Assembly: GCF_002980495.1 (NCBI RefSeq)
Contig: NZ_PVBR01000008.1
Location: forward strand, 124,001 to 188,000
Direction: 5' to 3'
Source: Phyllobacterium phragmitis
GTDB taxonomy: Bacteria > Pseudomonadota > Alphaproteobacteria > Rhizobiales > Rhizobiaceae
Length of the DNA stretch: 64,000 nucleotides
Below, one piece after another: positions 53,010 to 60,766 of this stretch; positions within the stretch are counted from its first letter, which is position 1, and each line of letters opens with the position of its first letter. Under the pieces are notes generated by a model that did not search any database, was not told where the DNA came from, and worked only from the letters and a program-made list of their open reading frames with translations. Position numbers and translations under genes: made by a program.

Positions 53010-54541
53010 GCCGCGCCTTTCATGATCCTCTTTTCGAGCGCCTCGAAGTGCCGTGCCTCTACCGTTGCTAGCAGAGCGCGTAGCTCGGTGAGGCCCGCCG
53101 CCGCCGCGTCGATGAAATCGCGACTGATCGACATGATCACCGGACCAGAGCCATCCGTATCGCTGAGCCCCGGCTGGTCAGTTTCAATCTGCGCGAACGG
53201 CCGCTCGGCGACTCGGCTGATCTCAATGGCATTTTTAACGACGAGAATGACGAATTGGGTTTGCCACATGAACGATGCGGCACACAGTGACATCTCGTCA
53301 CCGTTGATCATATCGGCCGCGCAGCCATGACCGGCCCATTCGCTGTCACCGTTGCGCAGACGAACCAGATTGCCCGGCCTCGCGCCTTTCGGCGATGTAG
53401 CGTCCCAGGCTGCAGCGATGGCTAGCGCGACCGCGGTACCGCGCAGGATCACTGGCCATTTGCTGGGTCCGACGAGAATCTGCGCCGCATCGCGATGATC
53501 GTCCTCATCGACCGCACAGATCATCAGGCGTAGGAAATGGTTCAACAGCGCCGGGTCGTCGGTGAACGACGCATGCCATACCGCCCAGGTTGCGGCCATG
53601 GCCGCCCGAAGATCCTGCGCGATCTTCACGTTGATTGGCCGGCCGGGATCGGCATTGCTGGCGAAGAACGGCTGGAGATGCGCGTCCAAACGTTCTAGCA
53701 GCCAGCTGTCGAGCGACCGGTGGATACGACGCGCAAGAATATCGGGCGGCAGCGAAACCGGATCTTGGGCTGCACCGCCGGGATTGCCGTCGACGATCGC
53801 CGGCATCGCCATGCCTTCGGCATGCGGCGATTCTAGGCTGAGCTCGCGGACAAGCTGACTCCACAGGCCAGGCGCGGCGTGGAGCCGGCAATTGCTGCTG
53901 TGGCATGCGACCCGCAGCGCAGCACCGGCGACAGTACCAAGCGCCTCGGGACCATCCGGCAGGATGATCTCAAAAGGCTGTTGCTCGCTCCAAGATCGTA
54001 TGAGCTGGTCCGCCGCGATCGCGCCCGACCAGCGAATGTTGGCGCCTTCGCGTAACAGCTGCACCGATATGGGAAGCTGGTTGGCCGCCAGTCGCTGCAG
54101 CCGCGGCGCGAGGACATTCGCGCTACGCGCCGCCTCCCGGAACAAAGCACGTGCCGGTCCTGACAATTTCGGGACAAGTGTCGCCTCGCCGTGTCGAGCG
54201 AGCCATTCCTTATGCGTCACATCAAAGCTGGCCAAGTGCGGCGCAAAGGGTGCCCGCACCACATCCCGCTGGGGACCGCGCCGAATGATCACCGCATCCG
54301 CCGCTACCGTCTCCCCGGCGCAATCGAGCCAGAAGGGGGCGACCACCGGTGCTGGATCCGGCGCGTCAATCCGGGCGACGACACCGCAATGCAAATGCCG
54401 GAAGGAGCGCCGGGCGTCGCCCGCACAAGCCTTGATGGTGAGATAGGCGGCGAGCCTGTTGATCGTTGCGGTGGAGACGTCGAACAGCTCTGCATGCTGG
54501 GTCTGAAACGTCAGCTGCACGCCGGGACGGAGTTGCTGCGC
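53006..54541 (-). CDS. First gene of SMC-like triad, probably lacking its own start
   Basis: About 512 residues of an unrecognised protein. Segments include LTFQTQHAELFDVSTATINR, FRHLHCGVVARIDAPDPAPV, ALFREAARSANVLAPRLQRL and MICAVDEDDHRDAAQILVG; no nuclease motif stood out. Its frame continues without a stop into the bioF remnant at 54542, and no good start codon with a ribosome site is seen at the junction, so the N-terminus was probably removed or replaced when this unit joined bioF. The stop overlaps the middle-component start by four bases. It is the candidate effector or sensor. Confidence 0.55.
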   Translation of the reverse strand, partial: AQQLRPGVQLTFQTQHAELFDVSTATINRLAAYLTIKACAGDARRSFRHLHCGVVARIDAPDPAPVVAPFWLDCAGETVAADAVIIRRGPQRDVVRAPFAPHLASFDVTHKEWLARHGEATLVPKLSGPARALFREAARSANVLAPRLQRLAANQLPISVQLLREGANIRWSGAIAADQLIRSWSEQQPFEIILPDGPEALGTVAGAALRVACHSSNCRLHAAPGLWSQLVRELSLESPHAEGMAMPAIVDGNPGGAAQDPVSLPPDILARRIHRSLDSWLLERLDAHLQPFFASNADPGRPINVKIAQDLRAAMAATWAVWHASFTDDPALLNHFLRLMICAVDEDDHRDAAQILVGPSKWPVILRGTAVALAIAAAWDATSPKGARPGNLVRLRNGDSEWAGHGCAADMINGDEMSLCAASFMWQTQFVILVVKNAIEISRVAERPFAQIETDQPGLSDTDGSGPVIMSISRDFIDAAAAGLTELRALLATVEARHFEALEKRIMKGAA

Positions 54542-54963
54542 AACCTCCACGACGTCGGCCCGGCCGGCACGCGCGCCTTCATGGGCGCTGGCGTGGATCA
54601 ATTCGTCGAGCACGATCAAGTCGCCCTTCTGAGGCAGGGTGGTCAGCACGGCGAAGTTGGCGAGATAGCCGCCGCCGAAGAACAACGCGCGCTCGGAGCC
54701 GAAGAAGCCGGCGGCCTTGGCCTCCAACGCCTCGTGCTCGGGGTCGTTGCCGCGCAGCAGGCGCGAGCCGGTGGCGCCGACAGGCGTGCCGTTGGCGATG
54801 CGGTTGCAACCGCATCGCCCATGCGCTCGCTGCTCGCCAGGGCGAGATAATCGTTGGAAGCGAAATCGAGCCCGGCGCGGCGGCTCAGCGAACGCAGCCG
54901 GTTCTTGCGGGCCAGCCCGCGCAGGCTGACCTCGTAGCGGTCGAGCAAAGCTTGCCTGTTCAC
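54542..54963 (-). pseudogene. bioF: bioF remnant (8-amino-7-oxononanoate synthase)
   Basis: The GTG at 54963 overlaps the bioB stop (GTGA) and begins RYEVSLRGLARKNRLRSLS and GLDFASNDYLALASS, as in BioF. Near 54795-54818 the frame shifts by one base; the other frame then continues with EHEALEAKAAGFFGSERALF, FGGGYLANFAVL and LIVLDELIHASAHEG, where BioF similarity stops at about 54542. The PLP-lysine region and the rest of the gene are missing. The enzyme, which makes 8-amino-7-oxononanoate in biotin synthesis, cannot be produced from this copy. Confidence 0.8.
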
Positions 54964-55958
54964 TGGGCGTCGCGCTCCATCGGCTGGATGCCGAGACGGC
55001 GGAACAGAGCGCTGTCCTTGTCTTCCTCGGGGTTTTCAGCGGTCAAGAGCGTGTCGCCGACGAAGATGGAGTTGGCGCCGGCGAAGAAGCACAGCGCCTG
55101 CATCTCGTCGCTCATCGCCGTGCGCCCGGCCGACAGGCGCACATGCGACTTCGGCATCGTGATGCGGGCAAGCGCTATGGTGCGCACGAACTCGATCGGC
55201 TCGATCGGCTCGGCCGCGCCCAGCGGCGTTCCTTCGATCGGGATCAGCATATTGATCGGCACGCTGTCGGGGTGCTCGGGTAGGTTGGCCAGCGTCACCA
55301 GCATGTCAATGCGGTCAGCCTTCTCCTCACCCATGCCGACGATGCCGCCGCAGCAGACCTTGATGCCGCTGTCGCGGACATTGGCGAGTGTGTCCAAGCG
55401 ATCGGCGAAGGTGCGGGTGGTGATGATCTCGTTGTAATAGCGCTCAGAGGTATCGATATTGTGGTTGTAATAGTCGAGGCCAGCCTGCTTCAGGCGCTGC
55501 GCCTGGCCGAGATCCAGCATGCCGAGCGTCATGCAGGTCTCCATGCCGAGATCCTTGACACCCTCGATCATCGCGACCACGGCATCCATGTCGCGGTCCT
55601 TGGGGCTGCGCCAGGCGGCCCCCATGCAGTAGCGCGTGGCGCCGGCGGCGCGCGCTTTCCTGGCTTCGGTCAGAACGCGCTTCACTTCCATCAGCTTCGA
55701 GGCCTTGAGGCCGGATTCGTGATGCGCCGATTGGCTGCAATATCCGCAATCCTCAGGGCATCCGCCCGTCTTGATCGAAAGCAGGCGAGATAGTTGCACC
55801 CGGTTCGGATCGAAATTCGCGCGATGGATGGTCTGCGCTCGAAAGATCAGGTCGTTGAAGGGCAATTCATAGATCGCCTCGGCGTCCTCGCGGCTCCATT
55901 GGCGTCGTGTCCTATTGAGCGGTTCTACGTTGGGGTGCGGGTCCAATCCGGCGTTCAT
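54960..55958 (-). CDS. bioB: Biotin synthase
   Basis: A 332-residue radical-SAM enzyme that inserts sulfur into dethiobiotin. The Fe4S4 motif is C67-x3-C71-x2-C74 in [16 protein letters not shown], and the Fe2S2 ligands are in [20 protein letters not shown] and [12 protein letters not shown], with the Arg in RLSAGR. ATG at 55958 follows GGAGAG; in-frame codons upstream to 56078 are rejected because they cross the BioR box. It is the first gene of what was a bio operon, cut short inside bioF. A BioR box lies about 145 bases upstream. Confidence 0.93.
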   Translation of the reverse strand: MNAGLDPHPNVEPLNRTRRQWSREDAEAIYELPFNDLIFRAQTIHRANFDPNRVQLSRLLSIKTGGCPEDCGYCSQSAHHESGLKASKLMEVKRVLTEARKARAAGATRYCMGAAWRSPKDRDMDAVVAMIEGVKDLGMETCMTLGMLDLGQAQRLKQAGLDYYNHNIDTSERYYNEIITTRTFADRLDTLANVRDSGIKVCCGGIVGMGEEKADRIDMLVTLANLPEHPDSVPINMLIPIEGTPLGAAEPIEPIEFVRTIALARITMPKSHVRLSAGRTAMSDEMQALCFFAGANSIFVGDTLLTAENPEEDKDSALFRRLGIQPMERDAQ

Positions 55959-56102
55959 GCGCTCTCCATTGTGGGGACGTTTTACCGGCCATCCCGCTCG
56001 AGGCGAGCCATCTGCCGCACCGAAGGACGAAGTCCGGTCCGATATTGAAGCGAATGGATGGGCGGTCCATTTGCCCACCTTCGCCGCATCGGCTTTCAGA
56101 AA

Positions 56103-56112
56103 TTATCTATAA
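56103..56112. promoter_or_regulatory. BioR box upstream of bioB
   Basis: TTATCTATAA matches the alphaproteobacterial BioR consensus TTATMKATAA exactly. It lies between bioB and the bioR-like gene and should repress bioB when biotin or its adenylate is plentiful. Confidence 0.75.
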
Positions 56113-56215
56113 TTTCGATTCTCTATCGCTAAAATAATACGTAGAAACGCGGTCGTGGCAATAGCTAGCGCGGAGACGGCGGGATTCGTGGTCAGTCGTG
56201 GGTCGAAGCAGCCGC

Positions 56216-56842
56216 CTATTGGGGTTTTTTTTGTCCGATCGTTTGGATGTGGCGGGCGAGCGCGGACGCCGCGATTTCCGTCTGGCCAGCCCTTAAGGCA
56301 TCGAGGATCGTGCGATGATCACGATCGGTGGGGGCTTCCCATTCAGCCCGCCAGCCAGAGAAGAGGAAGCGCGCGCTTGCCGTATGCAGGTCCTCAATGG
56401 CCTTGAGCAGTCGCGGCATCCCACAAGGACTCAGGATCGTTCGGTGGAAGCTTCTGTTTGCCGTTTCCCATGCCTGAACGTCACGGGCGCGGTCGCCGGT
56501 CCTGTTGGCTTCCTCTGCCTGGTCGAGAATGGCCCTTGTCAAATGCGGCATGGCGTTGCGCAGGGCCAGGACTTCGAGCGCCGCGCGCATCTCGGCGACT
56601 TCCCGGACTTCCTCAAGGCTGAAGTCTGCTACACGAACGCCTCGGCGGGGCTCGCTGACGACCAGCCCTTGGGATTCCAAACGCCGGAATGCCTCCCGGA
56701 CCGGCACATGGTTCGCGCCGAATTCCTCGGCGATATGCTCCTGCCCGAGCCGGGAACCCGGTTCGAGTTTCCCTGCGATAATTCGATCTGCCAGCACCTT
56801 GCTGATCTGCACGGCGATCGTGTCGTCTTTCGCTTTTATCAT
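56216..56842 (-). CDS. bioR: GntR/FCD-family biotin regulator BioR
   Basis: A 208-residue GntR-family repressor with an N-terminal winged HTH (ISKVLADRIIAGKLEPGSRL, GANHVPVREAFRRLESQGLV) and a C-terminal FCD domain (EMRAALEVLALRNAM, RSFHRTILSPCGMPRLL). Named BioR because BioR boxes sit upstream of both this gene and bioB. The box at 56846-56855 begins only four bases before the ATG and leaves no room for a normal ribosome site, so translation may be leaderless or start from a short leader. It represses biotin genes in response to biotin status. Confidence 0.8.
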   Translation of the reverse strand: MIKAKDDTIAVQISKVLADRIIAGKLEPGSRLGQEHIAEEFGANHVPVREAFRRLESQGLVVSEPRRGVRVADFSLEEVREVAEMRAALEVLALRNAMPHLTRAILDQAEEANRTGDRARDVQAWETANRSFHRTILSPCGMPRLLKAIEDLHTASARFLFSGWRAEWEAPTDRDHRTILDALRAGQTEIAASALARHIQTIGQKKPQ

Positions 56843-56845
56843 GTT

Positions 56846-56855
56846 TTATAGATAA
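56846..56855. promoter_or_regulatory. BioR box at the bioR start
   Basis: TTATAGATAA matches TTATMKATAA exactly and ends four bases before the bioR start codon on the minus strand, indicating autoregulation. Confidence 0.72.
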
Positions 56856-56880
56856 TTCGGATGGATGGCGCCGTCGAGCA

Positions 56881-57090
56881 GTAAAGCGGCGACGAAACCT
56901 GCTCGATGAGACCGCGCTCGAGATCGCACTCCAGCATTTCTGGACGTAGCGAGAGGAAGTCGAACGTATAGGGGTCTTTGAGAATCTGGTGGGCAAGCTC
57001 GGATTGCTCGGCCAGGAGGGCCGCGAGAAGTCGGTCAGAGCATTGCCTTGCCGACGAAAGATTGCTGTCAATCTGGTGGACGTGAACGTT
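56881..57090 (-). pseudogene. Fragment of a DUF1016 (YhcG-type) PD-(D/E)XK nuclease
   Basis: The minus strand reads HQIDSNLSSARQCSDRLLAA then LAHQILKDPYTFDFLSLRPE and CDLERGLIEQ, clearly the middle of a DUF1016 protein. The nuclease domain that should follow and the N-terminal part are missing, so this is a relic. The rest of 57091-57345 holds nothing recognised. Confidence 0.55.
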
Positions 57091-57345
57091 CCGGCTCCAG
57101 CCGTACTCGCTACGAAGCCAGCGGAAAGATGGGCGAAGGGCAGGGTGCGCGCGCCGACATCACCTACCGCCTCCGACGGTCGCATGATCTATGTGCCTGA
57201 GAATACCGGGAAACCACCCGAGTAAGTGTGGCTGCACTACTAAAAGGTTGGCGGTCCTTTTTGGCTTCAGGTCATGCGGCGTTCCGTTCCCAACTTGCGT
57301 CCGTCGGCCTCATACTCAGAACAGATTGCTCGAGGTTTCACTGCA

Positions 57346-58485
57346 TTAGCAGGAGGTCTCTGCAAAGCGCTCGATGCGAAAATCATGTAGCGGCGTTTCG
57401 GTCCGCCCCTTGGCGATAAGCTCGGCCATCACGTCGCCGACACCGGGGCCGAGCTGGAAGCCGTGTCCGGAGAATCCGAAGGCGTGGAATAGACCGGGCG
57501 TGGTCGCCGACGGTCCCATCACAGGGAGGCCGTCGGCCACATAGCCCTCGCAGCCGGACCAGGTGCGAATGACGGAAACCTTCGCCAGTGCGGGCAGAAG
57601 CGGCAGCAGCACGAGAAGCTGTCGCGGCAGGCTGGCCGGATCGGCTTTCGCGTGGCCTGGGTCGAGCGCGACCTGGGTGCGCTCGACCCCGCCGCCGAAC
57701 ACGATGTTCCCCCGCTCGACCTGACGGAAATAGCCTTCGATGCCGTCTCCGCCCCAGACGCCGACAACGGGCATGATGCGGTGTGGCAGGGGTTCCGTGA
57801 CACCCATTTGCGGACCGCGCGCCTCGATTGGCACCGGCTCCCCGAACGCGGCGGCGATCTGCGCACCCCAGGCCCCGGCGGTGTTGAGCAGGACTTCCCC
57901 GCCGATGCTGCCCCTGGAGGTCTCCACCTCGAACCCCGAGGCGGTTTTCGTGATCGAACCGACCTCGACCTGTTCGACGATCTCGGTGCCGAGACTTCTT
58001 GCCGCTGCAGCAAAGGCGGGTGCTATCAGACGGGGATTGCCGCTGCCGTCGCCGGGTGAGAAGGACGCACCGATTGCATCCGGGCCGATGCCCGGAAAAC
58101 GGGCGCGGACTTCACGCATCTCCATCTCGTCGAGGACCAGTCCCCAGGGCCTCGCTGCATCGATGAACGAGCGCATCGATGCAAGCCCATTTTTACCGAA
58201 GACGAGGCGCAGGTGGCCGGTCGGGCGAAACTCGACATCCTGCCCCAGCATCGCTTCGGCCTTGCGCCAGAGGGACAGCGAGCGGTGCGCCAACGGAAGC
58301 TGCGGCAGATAGCGGCCGCTCCTGCGGATGTTGCCGAAGGAAGCGACGGTCGCCCCGCTGCCCACCCGATTGCGTTCGACAAGTGTCACCTTCAAGCCGC
58401 GCCGGGCAAGAAAATAGGCCGAGGCGGTCCCCATCAGCCCGCCGCCAAGCACGATGACGTTCACGCAGAATTCCTCCGGTTTCAT
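57346..58485 (-). CDS. FAD-dependent amino-acid oxidase/dehydrogenase (DadA-like)
   Basis: A 379-residue DAO/DadA-family flavoenzyme. The dinucleotide motif GGGLMGTASAYFLARRG is at residues 14-30, NTAGAWGAQIAAAFGEPVP and IRTWSGCEGYVADGLPVMGP are typical, and HAFGFSGHGFQLGPGVGDVM is the C-terminal FAD-contact region. It oxidises an amine or amino acid at the C-N bond. It is divergent from the hydantoinase operon and, with the 2Fe-2S and FAD proteins at 62752 and 63072, may form the three-subunit HcnABC/opine-oxidase-like enzyme. Confidence 0.85.
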   Translation of the reverse strand: MKPEEFCVNVIVLGGGLMGTASAYFLARRGLKVTLVERNRVGSGATVASFGNIRRSGRYLPQLPLAHRSLSLWRKAEAMLGQDVEFRPTGHLRLVFGKNGLASMRSFIDAARPWGLVLDEMEMREVRARFPGIGPDAIGASFSPGDGSGNPRLIAPAFAAAARSLGTEIVEQVEVGSITKTASGFEVETSRGSIGGEVLLNTAGAWGAQIAAAFGEPVPIEARGPQMGVTEPLPHRIMPVVGVWGGDGIEGYFRQVERGNIVFGGGVERTQVALDPGHAKADPASLPRQLLVLLPLLPALAKVSVIRTWSGCEGYVADGLPVMGPSATTPGLFHAFGFSGHGFQLGPGVGDVMAELIAKGRTETPLHDFRIERFAETSC

Positions 58486-58673
58486 GCCCTCCTCAGACTG
58501 TGTGCGGATGGGCGATGGAAGTCAAAGTCGGGAATGCATGCCGCCCATAAGTGCGGCCTATGGGGCATCGACCCAAGAGTATAAGCGGGACTTATGGTCG
58601 CCCACCGTTTCGATCTTGGACCTCGGCCGCCAAGCCGTGCCAGCTTTTTGCAAGAGCAGCGAAAGGACTGGAC

Positions 58674-60761
58674 ATGACAAGCGCTACGAATGCGGCCTCG
58701 ACAGACCGGGCCGGTGGCGAGGACTGGAAGGTGGGGGTAGACATCGGTGGAACCTTCATCGATTTCTGTGCGCTGGAGGCACGATCCGGCCGCGTGACCT
58801 CTCTGAAGGTTTTGACGGCGCCCGACGATCCGGGCGCGGAACTGATGATCGGGCTGACGCTCCTCGCCGAACGTGAGGGCCTGGACCCGGCGGCAATCAG
58901 CCGCTTCGTGCATGGCACGACGGTCGGCATCAATACCGTCATCCAGCGGCGCGGCGTCTCGCTTGCGCTCTTGACCAATGCCGGCTTCGAGGATGTCATA
59001 GAGTTGGCGCGCCTGAGAATGTCCGATGTCTATTCGCTGTTCTGCGCGCGTCCGGATCAGCTCATCTCGCGCGACATGATCTTCGGCATTCCGGCGCGCC
59101 TGCGGGCCGACGGCAGCGAGGCACGCGCGCCGGACATGACAGCCGTCGCAGAGGCCGTCGCGGCCGCGAAGGCGAGGGGGGCTGCCGGCATCATCGTCTC
59201 TTTCCTGCACGCCTGGCGCAATTCCGCCCAGGAAATCTCCGTCAAACATGAGGTCGAGCGGCTTGCCCCGGAGCTGTTTGTCTTCACGTCGTCGGAAGTC
59301 TGGCCGGTGATCCGCGAATACGAGCGCACCACGACGACGATCCTGAACGGCTATGTCCATCCCCGCATCTCCGGATATCTCACCGCTCTCGAGGAGAGGC
59401 TGACGTCGCGCGGCGTCACGGCTCCCGCCCTTCTCACCAAGTCGAACGGCGGGCTGATGAATGCGGCGGAGGGCAAGCGCTCCTGCGTGCAGATGCTTCT
59501 CTCTGGAACGGCATCGGGCGTGATCGGAGCAGCGTGGCTTGCCCGGCGAGCTGGGGAGCGGCAGGTGCTGACCCTCGACATTGGTGGCACCTCCGCCGAC
59601 TTCGCACTCATCATTGACGGCGAGCCGCAATTCGGCACCGGAGAGTTGATCGGCGAATTCCCGCTGCATATTCCCTCGGTATCGGTCAGCTCGATCGGCA
59701 TCGGCGGCGGTTCGATCGCCAGCGTTGATCAGCACCGCGTGCTGCGTGTCGGCCCGGAATCGGCGGGCTCGGTACCCGGCCCCGCCTGCTACGGCCGCGG
59801 CGGCAGCGAACCGACGGTGACGGATGCGATGACGGTCTGCGGCTGGCTCGGTCACAGTGAGATGGCCTATGGTCAGCTGCAGATCGACGTGAGTCTGGCG
59901 CGTGCGGCGGTTGCCAGGCTTGCGGCCCGGATCGGCCGCCCGGTGGAGGCGGCTGCCCGGGCGATCCTCGATGTGGCGATCTCGGAAATGTTCGTCGAGG
60001 TCGAAAAGCTCGCCTCGCGCGCAGGCGTCGATCTCCGGGACTTTACGCTGATACCCTTTGGCGGCGGCGGCCCGATGCTGGGCGCATTCCTCGCGCGCGA
60101 GTTCGGCATGGCAAAGGTCATTGCTCCGCCCCGGCCCGGCGTCGTCTCGGCACTGGGGGGACTGGTCGCGGACCTGCGCGGCGATTTCATTCGCACGGTC
60201 TTTGTCCAGCTCGCAGAAGAGGCGGCTCCCGTGCTGCGCGAAGCCCTCTACGCTCTCGTATGCGAGGGCCGGGTCTGGCTTGCCGCACAGGGGCACGAGG
60301 GCCCGGCCGACCTCAGGATATCGGCCGACATGCGCTATTTTGGACAGAGCTTCGAGATCGAGGTGCCGATCGAGCCGGCGTGGATCCACGACGGCAATCG
60401 TCCGGCAATGGAGGCGGCGTTCCACGCCATGCATGCCCATCTCTACGATTTTTCTGATCCGGAGGGCGAGGTCGAACTCGTCAACCTGCGGCTTTCGGCG
60501 ATCGGCGCGGGCCCTGTCCTCGAATTTCCGGTGGCGTCGAAAGAGGTGGCGAGCGTTGCCTCCCCCGAACGGATGATCCCGGTCTACATCGGTAGCGCTG
60601 TCGAGGAGATAGGCCTCTTTCGTCGCGATGGGCTCAACCCCGGAGATCACTTCAGCGGTCCGGCCGTGGTGGCACAGGACGACACGACCTTTGCTATTCC
60701 CGCCGGCGCCGAAGCTCGCGTCGACCGCCACATGAACATTCATCTCACCTTTGCGGAGTAA
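58674..60761 (+). CDS. hyuA: Hydantoinase/oxoprolinase A subunit (HyuA)
   Basis: A 695-residue hydantoinase A/5-oxoprolinase-family protein. The ATP-binding signature VGVDIGGTFIDF is near the N-terminus, VHGTTVGINTVIQRRG follows, then LTLDIGGTSADFALI, SIGIGGGSIA and FGGGGPMLGAFLAREF. With HyuB it hydrolyses a hydantoin, N-methylhydantoin or oxoproline-type ring, ATP-dependently. ATG at 58674 has AAAGGA upstream; the frame is open back to 58551 without a better start. The HyuB gene begins five bases after its stop. Confidence 0.9.
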   Translation: MTSATNAASTDRAGGEDWKVGVDIGGTFIDFCALEARSGRVTSLKVLTAPDDPGAELMIGLTLLAEREGLDPAAISRFVHGTTVGINTVIQRRGVSLALLTNAGFEDVIELARLRMSDVYSLFCARPDQLISRDMIFGIPARLRADGSEARAPDMTAVAEAVAAAKARGAAGIIVSFLHAWRNSAQEISVKHEVERLAPELFVFTSSEVWPVIREYERTTTTILNGYVHPRISGYLTALEERLTSRGVTAPALLTKSNGGLMNAAEGKRSCVQMLLSGTASGVIGAAWLARRAGERQVLTLDIGGTSADFALIIDGEPQFGTGELIGEFPLHIPSVSVSSIGIGGGSIASVDQHRVLRVGPESAGSVPGPACYGRGGSEPTVTDAMTVCGWLGHSEMAYGQLQIDVSLARAAVARLAARIGRPVEAAARAILDVAISEMFVEVEKLASRAGVDLRDFTLIPFGGGGPMLGAFLAREFGMAKVIAPPRPGVVSALGGLVADLRGDFIRTVFVQLAEEAAPVLREALYALVCEGRVWLAAQGHEGPADLRISADMRYFGQSFEIEVPIEPAWIHDGNRPAMEAAFHAMHAHLYDFSDPEGEVELVNLRLSAIGAGPVLEFPVASKEVASVASPERMIPVYIGSAVEEIGLFRRDGLNPGDHFSGPAVVAQDDTTFAIPAGAEARVDRHMNIHLTFAE

Positions 60762-60766
60762 CGCCC

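Noticed and set aside
49183-54541. Wadjet (JetABCD) system
   Set aside because: The order of three genes and an SMC-like ATPase is similar, but there is no JetD-like topoisomerase subunit, and the ATPase has a RAD50-type CPVC hook.
54466-55437. 323-residue plus-strand frame opposite bioF/bioB
   Set aside because: bioB motifs on the minus strand are unambiguous; the frame is arginine/serine-rich noise.
58482-60743. 753-residue open frame on the minus strand opposite hyuA
   Set aside because: It is an antisense shadow of a well-matched HyuA gene in GC-rich DNA; composition is unlike a real protein.
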